Source of the DNA: a virus
Direction: 5' to 3' (one strand)
Length of the DNA: 36,711 nt
Virus record (IMG/VR): IMGVR_UViG_3300023096_000011
Coordinates: 1 to 36,711 of that record
The translations under genes and the position numbers were made by a program. This document shows, in pieces, positions 29,020 to 35,844 of this stretch. Under the pieces are notes generated by a model that worked only from the letters and a program-made list of their open reading frames with translations, searched no databases and was not told the DNA's origin. Positions within the stretch are counted from its first letter, which is position 1, and each line of letters begins with the position of its first letter.

Positions 29020-29397
29020 TCAGCGCGGATTGATGAAATCGAACGCCATGGAGAAACGGAAGCGGCGGGTCGCAAAGTCGCGATCGTCGGCGACATAGGC
29101 GACGAGCACATGGCCCTGCGCCTCGATGGCGTCGCGCACCGCCTGGCCCAGGGCCTCGATCTGCGCGTCACCGTTGTCCGCGCTGGCCCAGCAGTCGACC
29201 TGCACGCGCCAGCGATCGGCACAGGCGCCGGTGAGGCTGTTCTCGGCTTCGCCGCCCGGCGCGCTCCACGTGACGTAGGGAAGGCTGACGCCCTGGGTCG
29301 CCTCGCCATGACGGTACACGCGCGCATCGATGCCGACGCCGACCAGCGCAGTGACCGCGGGCGCGGCCGTGAGGATGGAGGTCACGAGGGGCAGCAT
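29020..29397 (-). CDS. Tail completion protein, DUF3168/gpU-like, 125 aa
   Basis: ATG at 29397 lies in a TGATG junction. It begins MLPLVTSILTAAPAVTALVG. The block YVTWSAPGGEAENSLTGACA, then WRVQVDCWASADNGDAQIEA and ALGQAVRDAIEAQG match DUF3168, the family that ends the tail tube or joins it to the neck (lambda gpU position). Length is typical. The frame extending to 29511 is read-through into the previous gene. Confidence 0.8.
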   Translation of the reverse strand: MLPLVTSILTAAPAVTALVGVGIDARVYRHGEATQGVSLPYVTWSAPGGEAENSLTGACADRWRVQVDCWASADNGDAQIEALGQAVRDAIEAQGHVLVAYVADDRDFATRRFRFSMAFDFINPR

Positions 29398-29906
29398 CAG
29401 CGGCTCGCCTTCTGCATCTTCTTGATGATGCGGTTCGCGCCGGCTTCGATCTCGCGGACGACGGTGGTCAGCGCGCGCTCGCGGGAGGCCATGAAAGCCG
29501 GCAGCATCCACGGCTCGGCGCGCTGGTCCTCGGTGCCGAACTCCAGCCAGCGCGCGGTCATGATGGCGGTGAGCGGCTTGCCACGGGTGTTCAGCCGGCC
29601 CTCGTACTTCCGGTTGCGGCGCACGAAGACCTGCATCTTCTCGTTTGCGCCCGAGCGCTGGGGCCGCGGGTCGCGACGGATCGAGAGCGCGTCGTGCAGG
29701 ACCTTCGTCGGCACGTAGCCGGAGGCGGCCGAGTCGCGCGTCACCGCGAGTATGTTGCGCTGCGCCTCCTTGAGGATCACGCGCGCGCCCTTGCGTAGGC
29801 CGGCCGCCACCGGGCCGCCGCGCTTGCTCACCAGTTCAGGGGGCAGCGCCTTCAGCTTCGCGAGCAGGTCGTCGACGCCGTGCAGGGTGCGGGTGTCGAT
29901 GGCCAT
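29397..29906 (-). CDS. HK97 gp10-like head-tail protein, 169 aa
   Basis: It starts MAIDTRTLHGVDDLLAKLKA at 29906. LLAKLKALPPELVSK followed by AAGLRKGARVILKEAQRN and a C-terminal EFGTEDQRAEPWMLPAF are signature stretches of the HK97 gp10 family, which helps attach the tail to the head. It is at its usual place between connector and tail completion genes. The end of the protein is basic (RIIKKMQKASR). Confidence 0.85.
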   Translation of the reverse strand: MAIDTRTLHGVDDLLAKLKALPPELVSKRGGPVAAGLRKGARVILKEAQRNILAVTRDSAASGYVPTKVLHDALSIRRDPRPQRSGANEKMQVFVRRNRKYEGRLNTRGKPLTAIMTARWLEFGTEDQRAEPWMLPAFMASRERALTTVVREIEAGANRIIKKMQKASR

Positions 29907-30148
29907 CAGCCGCGATCGTCCAGCGATGCGCCGATGCGTGGCGCGGGCTCGTCGTCTGGCGGCTCGTCGAGGTCGCCCTGCGGCTCCTGCGCGTAGAACT
30001 CGCCGGTGAAGGTGATCGGCTGTCCGATCTCGAAGCGCACCTCAAACCAGCGCGGGTTCGTTGGAACGCCGAGGGCGCTTTGCAGGAGGTGGATGATCTG
30101 CTTGCCCACCTCGTCGTGCGGCAGGATCAGGGTCCGGCGCTCATTCAT
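29906..30148 (-). CDS. Small neck-region protein, 80 aa
   Basis: ATG at 30148 starts MNERRTLILPHDEVGKQIIH and overlaps the previous gene by eight bases; its stop overlaps the gp10-like start. A start one codon group later is also possible. The sequence is acidic with a proline- and aspartate-rich C-terminal part (QGDLDEPPDDEPAPRIG). No family is recognised. Its place between head-tail joining and gp10-like genes suggests a structural or assembly role. Confidence 0.65.
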   Translation of the reverse strand: MNERRTLILPHDEVGKQIIHLLQSALGVPTNPRWFEVRFEIGQPITFTGEFYAQEPQGDLDEPPDDEPAPRIGASLDDRG

Positions 30149-30467
30149 TGGAGGCTCCTTGCTCGACCGTCAGGTCGGTGTATTCGTTGCCGCGCTCGTC
30201 GGGCAGCACAGCGAGGATGGAAAAGATCACCTCGCCTTGCTTGACGCGCCACGCGGGATCTACAGCCCGCTTCCGGATCCGCATCGATGCCCGGGCCGGC
30301 GCCAGGACGGTATTCGCTCGGGCCATTTCCAGGCCGGAGGTGTAGCGCACATCGGCCCAGACGGCGATCACATCCTCCCAGGTGGTCGACATGGCGCCGG
30401 TGCTGGCATTGCGCGAGCGCACCGGGCGCTGCAGCTTGATCAGCTTGTTCAGGGAACCGATGCGCAT
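30141..30467 (-). CDS. Head-tail joining (head closure) protein, 108 aa
   Basis: It starts MRIGSLNKLIKLQRPVRSRN at 30467 in a TGATG junction. The pattern LNKLIKLQRP, then TWEDVIAVWADVRYTSGLEM and VKQGEVIFSILAVLPDERGN is that of the phage head-tail joining family (SPP1 gp16 / HK97 gp7-like). It closes the portal after packaging and connects to the tail. Two other frames reading this region in full are shadows. Confidence 0.8.
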   Translation of the reverse strand: MRIGSLNKLIKLQRPVRSRNASTGAMSTTWEDVIAVWADVRYTSGLEMARANTVLAPARASMRIRKRAVDPAWRVKQGEVIFSILAVLPDERGNEYTDLTVEQGASNE

Positions 30468-30946
30468 CAGATCCCCAAGCCCGTGCGGTACGGGAAGAGG
30501 CTGAACTCGGAAGCCATCGGCATCGCCGCGACGCTGACGCCGCTCTGCACGTCCTGGCGGTTCTCGAAGCGGTGGCCGAAAATGAAGAGGATGCCGCTGA
30601 TGATGTCGTCGTTCGCCACGATGCCGGCGCGGATCTCGCGGCACTCTTCCTGCGCGCGACAGTAGACCTGATGCGCATAGGTGCGCGCGTCGCACCGGGC
30701 CGCGCAGTCCTCGATCAGGTCGGCGGCCTCCAGCGCGGCATCGTAGGCGGTGCGCGCGGCAATGAGCGCCGGCGTGACGCCGTCCTGTGCCTCCTGCAGT
30801 TCCTCGTCGGTCGCGTAGACCTTGCGGTTCAGGAACTGCTGGGCAGCTTGCTCTGCGCCGCGCAGGTACGGCAGGAACTCCTCCTCAGGAAAGTCTGGGT
30901 CGACCCGGAGGTGGCGCCGCGCTCGGTCGCTGTCGATGATCGGCAT
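30467..30946 (-). CDS. Head-tail connector (gp6-like adaptor), 159 aa
   Basis: It starts MPIIDSDRARRHLRVDPDFP at 30946. The N-terminal LRVDPDFPEEEFLPYLRGAE and the helical repeat of QAAQQFLNRKVYATDEELQE match the gp6-like connector family, which forms a ring under the portal. A block with several Cys and a Tyr (DCAARCDARTYAHQVYCRAQ) in the middle is a lineage-specific insertion. The end FSLFPYRTGLGI is typical for the family. Confidence 0.8.
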   Translation of the reverse strand: MPIIDSDRARRHLRVDPDFPEEEFLPYLRGAEQAAQQFLNRKVYATDEELQEAQDGVTPALIAARTAYDAALEAADLIEDCAARCDARTYAHQVYCRAQEECREIRAGIVANDDIISGILFIFGHRFENRQDVQSGVSVAAMPMASEFSLFPYRTGLGI

Positions 30947-30949
30947 GGT

Positions 30950-31273
30950 TCAGGTCTCGTCGATGTTGAAGTGGAGAGTCTGCTGCTCAACGCGGTTTTG
31001 GTCGGTGGTCCAGACGCAGCGTGCCCACTGCTTCGAGCCGTCGGCGCCGATGGTCTTCAGCATCACATAGGCGATCGGGCCGCGGTCGGTGTCCTGCACG
31101 ACCTCGCTGTCGGTGACCTGCAGACCGTCGCTGCAGGTCCAGACGGCTTGAGCAGAGGTCGACACGGCATCGCCTTCGACCAGCCAGCCGCGCAGCGCGA
31201 TCCCATAGTCGAGGTCGCTGCGCACGCTCTTGGTGATGACCTGGCGCCCGTAGCGCTCCTGAAAACCTGTCAT
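30950..31273 (-). CDS. Putative Ig-like structural protein, 107 aa
   Basis: ATG at 31273 is preceded by AAGGGAACACCCC. It begins MTGFQERYGRQVITKSVRSD. The core (LDYGIALRGWLVEGDAVSTS, then WTCSDGLQVTDSEVVQDTDR and YVMLKTIGADG) follows a beta-sandwich pattern that I know from small phage proteins coded near head-tail connectors. Their name varies and function is uncertain. It probably sits on the particle, close to the lectin-like protein coded just upstream. Confidence 0.65.
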   Translation of the reverse strand: MTGFQERYGRQVITKSVRSDLDYGIALRGWLVEGDAVSTSAQAVWTCSDGLQVTDSEVVQDTDRGPIAYVMLKTIGADGSKQWARCVWTTDQNRVEQQTLHFNIDET

Positions 31274-31284
31274 GGGGTGTTCCC

Positions 31285-32859
31285 TTAGAAGCCCGCCGGC
31301 CGCGGCGATAGCTCGATTGTGCGCGACTGGGCGCTGATCACGAGGATTCGATTCTGCGCGGGCAGCGACAGCACGCGCTCGCTGTACCCGAAGACGATGT
31401 CGCCCGGCCGCGCCTGAACGCTGCCCACGGCCGAGACCGACGCCACGCCCGCCGCGGTGCCCGACGTGCGCGACACCGCCGCGCCGCTGCCCTCGGTCGT
31501 CGCGATGCCGGCCGCCGGTGTGGCGCTGCGCGCGCTCGTGCCGCCGGCCAGCGCCGAGACCGATGCAGCACCAGCGGCCGGGGTGAACGCGGCCACGGCG
31601 CGCGCGGATGTGGAAGCAGCCACCGACGCGATGCCGTTCACCGGCACGGCGGTCGATCCCTGCCCGGTGCCGGTCACAGCAGAGACTGACGCGACGCCGC
31701 TCGCTGGCGCCGCTATGGCCTTCGATGCAGCAGCGACCGTGCTGCTGACGGTGGCCAGCCCGACAGCCGGAGACGGCGCTGCGCGCATTGTTGCAGCCGC
31801 GAGGGCCGAGACGATGGCCGAGCCTGCCGCCGGCGTCGCGCCGTATGCCACGGCCGCGGCGCCTGCTGCCGACACGGTGGCGACGCCGCTCGCGCTGGTC
31901 GTTGCGGTCGAGGCCAGGGCAGCACCGCCCGCCGCCACCGATGCCGCACCGGCTGCAGGCACTGCAGAGGATGCGACCCCTGTGATCGACGAGCCCACCG
32001 CGGAGGCAGTCGCCACACCTGCAGCCGTGACTGCCACTGCCGATACGAGAGCGCGCGCGACAGCAGAGACGGCGGCCAGGCCAGCAGCTGCAGCAGCCGC
32101 GACTCGGGTGGTCGCCCGGCCGGCCGCGCTGGTGGTTGCCAGGCCTGCAGCAGCGGTGCCCGCGGTGCGCGAGGTGGCGGCAGCAGTGCGCGACACGGTG
32201 GCGGCGCCGGCGGCGGCCGTGGCGGTGGTCGCCGTCGTGCCGCCAGAGGGACCTGGGAAAGGGAACCCGTCGTCGACGAACGAGGCGGTCACAGACTCGT
32301 TGATCAGGTAGCGGAACTCGTCGATCTTGCCGCGCCAGCCGGTCGAGGCCCCGACGCTCTTTCCGACCCACGCCACGGTCGGCACCGAGAAGCCCGCGCC
32401 GTAGGCCACATTCGCGACCAGCGTCCCATCGATGAAGAGGTAGACGCGCTGGGTCGAATTGACGAAGGACGCGGTCAGCAGGTGCGGGTTTCCGTCGCTG
32501 GCGAAGCTGCCGCGGTTGCCGCTGTTCGCGCCCTCGAAGTCGAGCTCGTTGCTGTTGCGAATATTCAGGTTCCAGGCGTTGGAGCCGAACAGCGTCGTGA
32601 AGAAGAAAGGAGGAGCGGTGCCGGCCTTGACGCGGATGTCGATGCGCCAGTCCCGCGCGCCTGCCATGTTGTTGATGACCGCTGCAGTCGTCGTCGAGAC
32701 TCCACCCTCGGCCGAGGAAAGATCGAGCGATGAAAGCCCTGTGATGGGGCTCACCGTGCTCTGGGTGGCGCCTCCGCTCGCCGTCCAGACGTTGCCCGGC
32801 ACCTCGTCGGTGATGGTCGTGCCGCTGTTCTCGAAGCGGAGGAGAGTGACGAGCGACAC
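31285..32859 (-). CDS. Lectin-like structural protein with 21-aa repeats, 524 aa
   Basis: It starts MSLVTLLRFENSGTTITDEV at 32859. Residues about 1-205 match a LamG/concanavalin A-like jelly roll (TSTGWRGKIDEFRYLINESV at the end). Residues 216-478 consist of about 13 copies of a 21-residue unit with the pattern AAGxATVSAxAxAxxxAxA. A C-terminal domain of about 46 residues (PAQNRILVISAQSRTIEL) resembles a small domain often found in phage structural proteins. The gene is between the capsid and connector genes, so this could be a capsid decoration, head fibre or neck appendage. The combination is unusual. Function is inference. Confidence 0.65.
   Translation of the reverse strand: MSLVTLLRFENSGTTITDEVPGNVWTASGGATQSTVSPITGLSSLDLSSAEGGVSTTTAAVINNMAGARDWRIDIRVKAGTAPPFFFTTLFGSNAWNLNIRNSNELDFEGANSGNRGSFASDGNPHLLTASFVNSTQRVYLFIDGTLVANVAYGAGFSVPTVAWVGKSVGASTGWRGKIDEFRYLINESVTASFVDDGFPFPGPSGGTTATTATAAAGAATVSRTAAATSRTAGTAAAGLATTSAAGRATTRVAAAAAAGLAAVSAVARALVSAVAVTAAGVATASAVGSSITGVASSAVPAAGAASVAAGGAALASTATTSASGVATVSAAGAAAVAYGATPAAGSAIVSALAAATMRAAPSPAVGLATVSSTVAAASKAIAAPASGVASVSAVTGTGQGSTAVPVNGIASVAASTSARAVAAFTPAAGAASVSALAGGTSARSATPAAGIATTEGSGAAVSRTSGTAAGVASVSAVGSVQARPGDIVFGYSERVLSLPAQNRILVISAQSRTIELSPRPAGF
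31426..32214 (-). repeat. About 13 tandem 63-base (21-residue) repeats in the lectin-like gene
   Basis: Motif starts (AAG, ASG or VNG followed by xAxVSA) recur every 21 residues, with one unit of 23 and one of 20. The units have diverged at both protein and DNA level, so this is an old, selected repeat and not a recent slippage. Later units end with Pro (AATP, AVP, AAFTP), which may set the boundary between successive helices or strands. Confidence 0.8.
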
Positions 32860-32870
32860 GCTTCAGGCCT

Positions 32871-33308
32871 TTATTCTTCGGTGACGACCACGCCCGCATT
32901 GATCTGCGGCGTCACACCGTTTCCGGTGACGATGGTCGGCGAGATCGCGCCCTTGTAGAGCAGCTTTCCAGCGCCCGAAGCCGAGGTCCCGATGCCGAAG
33001 AATGCCGCGGTGCCGCTGCCGCCAGTGCCGGCCGGGAACACCGCCGCCGCCGCCAGGGAAACGGCATTCCCCGAGATCGTGAAGCCGCCCGAGGTGCGCG
33101 CCACGGCGACGCGCGCATAACTGGTGTACGTGACCTCGCTCGTCGTCTGGTCGCCGGCCTCGCCCGGGTCGGCGGTGTGCAGCGACAGGTACAGGCTACC
33201 GGCGGTCGTCGAACCGCGCAGGCCCGTCGCGTCACCTATCAGGGCGGCGGTGGTGTTGTTGAACACCATGGTCAGGAGGTCGGTCTCCCAGGCGTTGGAC
33301 TTGCTCAT
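32871..33308 (-). CDS. Conserved phage structural protein (often called tail fibre protein), 145 aa
   Basis: ATG at 33308 follows CCGGAGATACCCTG. The protein begins MSKSNAWETDLLTMVFNNTT and contains SLYLSLHTADPGEAGDQTTS and SYARVAVARTSGGFTISGNA, a well-conserved pattern in many siphoviruses. Homologues are labelled tail fibre protein but lie in the head region, so a capsid or neck surface role is as likely. The rest is Gly/Ala-rich beta. Here it is the first of three consecutive putative surface proteins. Confidence 0.75.
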   Translation of the reverse strand: MSKSNAWETDLLTMVFNNTTAALIGDATGLRGSTTAGSLYLSLHTADPGEAGDQTTSEVTYTSYARVAVARTSGGFTISGNAVSLAAAAVFPAGTGGSGTAAFFGIGTSASGAGKLLYKGAISPTIVTGNGVTPQINAGVVVTEE

Positions 33309-33330
33309 CAGGGTATCTCCGGTGAATCAG

Positions 33331-33359
33331 AAAAGGGAACGCGCCCGGGGTGGGGCGCG
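33331..33359 (-). terminator. Terminator-like hairpin after the HeH/LEM-type gene
   Basis: On the minus strand CGCGCCC (33359-33353) pairs with GGGCGCG (33346-33340) around a six-base loop and is followed by TTCCCTTTT. This is a possible intrinsic terminator, though the T run is interrupted by three C. It lies between the 104-residue protein gene and the 145-residue structural gene, so it could reduce read-through from capsid genes into downstream genes. Confidence 0.5.
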
Positions 33360-33368
33360 AGGGGATGG

Positions 33369-33683
33369 TCAGGCGTTCTCGGCCGGTGCTGCGTCGAGCA
33401 GCGCGGCGAGGTCGTCCTTCAGGCGCACGCCGTCTGGGATGGCGATCTTCCGGCGTTCGAGCTCGGCCTTGATCTCGTCGACCTTCAGGCCTTCGGAGGG
33501 CTTCGGCGCGGGCGGCGGCGCAGGCGTGGGCGCGGGGGCCGGCGCCGGTGCGGCGCTGCCGTCGCTGCCGTCTTCCTTGAGCCGCGTCGCTGCGCCGATC
33601 TCTACGAAGTGCTGGCCGCGGTTGCTGTCCATGCGGACGGTCGTACCGGCGCGCGGGTCGGGGGATTTGAACTTGATCAGCAT
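33369..33683 (-). CDS. Capsid-associated protein with C-terminal HeH/LEM/SAP-like domain, 104 aa
   Basis: It begins MLIKFKSPDPRAGTTVRMDS at 33683. The N-terminal part is a small strand-rich region (GQHFVEIGAATRL), then a Pro/Ala linker (PAPAPAPTPAPPPAPKP, residues about 45-61). The C-terminal part GLKVDEIKAELERRKIAIPD and VRLKDDLAALLDAA has the helix-extended-helix pattern of HeH/LEM or SAP-like domains. Such proteins often follow capsid genes and may bind DNA or the capsid interior. Exact role unknown. Confidence 0.65.
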   Translation of the reverse strand: MLIKFKSPDPRAGTTVRMDSNRGQHFVEIGAATRLKEDGSDGSAAPAPAPAPTPAPPPAPKPSEGLKVDEIKAELERRKIAIPDGVRLKDDLAALLDAAPAENA

Positions 33684-33709
33684 GATTCGCTCCTGTGAAA
33701 GATGGAATA

Positions 33710-33734
33710 AAGGCCCGGGGATCGCCCGGGCCTT
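33710..33734 (-). terminator. Intrinsic terminator after the major capsid gene
   Basis: On the minus strand AAGGCCCGGG (33734-33725) pairs with CCCGGGCCTT (33719-33710) around a five-base loop, followed by TATTCC. The 10-base-pair stem is perfect and GC-rich; the T tail is short. It lies 23 bases after the capsid stop. A partial terminator here is common in phages and limits downstream expression relative to capsid protein. Confidence 0.75.
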
Positions 33735-33756
33735 GTTCAGTCAGCGCCGAGGCGCA

Positions 33757-34953
33757 TCAGGTCACGATGCCGAAGTCACCGTAGATGAACGCTTCCGGAC
33801 GGTACACAGCCAGGGCCAGGCGCTCTTCCGCCAGGATCGTGACCATGTTCTTCACGAAGTCGTCTTCGTTCTCGGTGGCGACTTCGACGCGCGCTTGCCA
33901 GCGGTCAAACACCTGGGCGCCCATGCGGAAGGCGCCGGTCAGGAACTTGTCCACAGCGATCGCCTGCGTCTGCACAACCGGCAGACCCCACAGCGTCGGG
34001 CTGATGTTGCCCTGCGGGTTGCCGATGATGTAGCGACCTTCCGTGTCCTTGGCCAGTTCGATGCGTGCCCAGTCGATCGGGTTCAGCACGTGGCCGGTTG
34101 CAGGGTATTCCGCGAGGAACGCCTGCAGCATGGCGAGGCGGATCATGTCGATCGACGTCGGCGAAGGCACTGCCGTCGGTGCAGCGTAGGCCGTGGCCTG
34201 GGGGATGATGCCCAGCAGGTTCTGGCCGGTGCCGTCACCGTTCAGGAGTTGCTGCTCTTCCTTGAAGGCCAGGCCGTAGCGCATGCGGCCGTCGATGAAG
34301 CTGGCCAGCTGCGCCGCGTCGTCGAGGATCTGGCGCGATGCCTTCACGAAATGCGCGATCACCTTCGGGCTGGTGGTCATCAGATCGAACTTGATCGACG
34401 ACTCGGGCTTCTTCGCACCTTCGGCCACGCCAGCGGCGTTGTTCGTGAACCCGGTTTCCTTCACGTACTCCAGCAAGTTGCCGTCCATCGTGCCGGGGGT
34501 GATCAGGTCACGCACCGTCATGCGGCGCTCGGGCATGGCCAGCACGCCGGCCAGTCGGTTCGGGCGCACGAGGTCGCCGGCCGAGCCGTCTGCGTCGGTG
34601 GTCAGGCTGGTGATCGCTGCCTTGTAGGTCAGGTCGACCTTGCCGCGCGGGCGGGTCTGGCCGAGGAAGGCCTTGACCTTCTCGTCTTGGATGAACTGCT
34701 GGCCGAAGGTCTGATGCTGCACGTCGCCGCCGGCGCCGTTGGCTTCGATCTTCGCGAGTTGCTGCTGAGCCGCTTGGAAGTCCTTGGCGAGCGCGCTGTG
34801 CTCGGTCATCAGCTTGTCGACAGCGGCCTTCGTCTCGGCAGTGATGGCGCCGGAGGCCTTCACCTCTTTCAGGGCGGTCTCGGCGAAAGCCTTGACGTCG
34901 TCCTCGATTTTCTTGATCGAGGCGCTGACGGCTTCGGGGTTGATCGTGGTCAT
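33757..34953 (-). CDS. HK97-fold major capsid protein, 398 aa
   Basis: It starts MTTINPEAVSASIKKIEDDV at 34953. Residues about 1-72 form a charged coiled coil (delta or scaffolding domain; AVDKLMTEHSALAKDFQAAQ). The remaining body contains HK97-fold signatures: ETGFTNNAAGVAEGAKKPES, FVKASRQILDDAAQLASFID, RMRYGLAFKEEQQLLNGDGT and a C-terminal NMVTILAEERLALAVYRPEA. The protease encoded just upstream should remove the delta domain during maturation. Length is typical. It ends with a terminator-like hairpin. Confidence 0.92.
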   Translation of the reverse strand: MTTINPEAVSASIKKIEDDVKAFAETALKEVKASGAITAETKAAVDKLMTEHSALAKDFQAAQQQLAKIEANGAGGDVQHQTFGQQFIQDEKVKAFLGQTRPRGKVDLTYKAAITSLTTDADGSAGDLVRPNRLAGVLAMPERRMTVRDLITPGTMDGNLLEYVKETGFTNNAAGVAEGAKKPESSIKFDLMTTSPKVIAHFVKASRQILDDAAQLASFIDGRMRYGLAFKEEQQLLNGDGTGQNLLGIIPQATAYAAPTAVPSPTSIDMIRLAMLQAFLAEYPATGHVLNPIDWARIELAKDTEGRYIIGNPQGNISPTLWGLPVVQTQAIAVDKFLTGAFRMGAQVFDRWQARVEVATENEDDFVKNMVTILAEERLALAVYRPEAFIYGDFGIVT

Positions 34954-34962
34954 GGTGATCCT

Positions 34963-35844
34963 TCAGGAAATGGAAAAAGCAGGGAGGGTGAAGCGGCTGA
35001 GCGCCGCGAGAACGTCTTTCGACGGGTCGGCGGCGGGTTCCACCCCATCGCCTCCAGCGGGTTCGCCCTCGCCGGCGCCGGCGGGATCACCCGCGCCGGC
35101 CTTCATTTCGCTGATCATCCGCATCGCTTCCGATTTCGGAAGTCCTGCAGCCATCAGCGCGGATTCGATGCGCCGCTCGGTGCGCGCGTTCTTCTTGCCC
35201 GATCCCTTCTCGACCTGATCGGAGGGCAGGAGCTCGTCAGCGAAGCCATCCTCGACAGCGGTCTCGCCGCCGATCCATGTCTCCGCATCCATCATCTTCG
35301 CCGCGGACTTCATGTCGAGGCCCGTGCGATCGGCGTAGATCGTCGCCATCGCCTCGTCGAAAGGCTTCAGCGTCTCGGCGATCTCGATCAGGTCGTTCCG
35401 GTTGCCCACCGCCATCACCCAGGCGTTATGGATCATCAGGAAGCCGGCCTTTGCGATCTGCACCTTGTCGCCAGCCATGGCGATCACCGAGGCGGCAGAG
35501 GCGGCCAGGCCGATGATGCGCACCGTGATCTCGCCCTTGTGCTCGCGCAGGAGGTTGTAGATCGCCAGGCCTTCGAACATGTCGCCGCCAGGGCTGTTCA
35601 CGTTCACGGTGACCGGGCCGGCGCCCATGGACCGCAGCGCCGCGGAGATCCGCTTAGCGTTCGTGCCCTCGCCGCTCCAGGGGTCGTAGCCGATCGCGTC
35701 GTAGATGCTGATCGAGCGCTCGGCGTCGTCGGTGGCGGCCTTGACACCGGCGTTCCAACGGTCGAGCGCGCGAGCATTGATGGCGCTGCTGATGCTTGCC
35801 AGCGGGCGGCCTTGGGGCACGGGGGGCAGGGTCTTCAGGCTCAT
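34963..35844 (-). CDS. ClpP-like (S14) prohead protease, 293 aa
   Basis: ATG at 35844 follows GAAGGAAACGCG and overlaps the portal stop. The protease core has NVNSPGGDMFEGLAIYNLLR, then GLAASAAS with the probable catalytic Ser116, and FLMIHNAW with His139; an Asp at 172 or 177 (YADRTGLD) completes the triad. After residue 200 a charged C-terminal part (EKGSGKKNARTERRIESALM) and an Ala/Gly-rich tail may serve as scaffold. Such proteases process the prohead by cutting scaffold and capsid precursor. Confidence 0.9.
   Translation of the reverse strand: MSLKTLPPVPQGRPLASISSAINARALDRWNAGVKAATDDAERSISIYDAIGYDPWSGEGTNAKRISAALRSMGAGPVTVNVNSPGGDMFEGLAIYNLLREHKGEITVRIIGLAASAASVIAMAGDKVQIAKAGFLMIHNAWVMAVGNRNDLIEIAETLKPFDEAMATIYADRTGLDMKSAAKMMDAETWIGGETAVEDGFADELLPSDQVEKGSGKKNARTERRIESALMAAGLPKSEAMRMISEMKAGAGDPAGAGEGEPAGGDGVEPAADPSKDVLAALSRFTLPAFSIS

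Noticed and set aside
31457-32311. A long Ala-rich open frame on the plus strand opposite the repeat protein
   Set aside because: It mirrors the GC-rich codons of the Ala/Gly/Val repeat gene, has no good ribosome-binding site and lies against the late operon direction.
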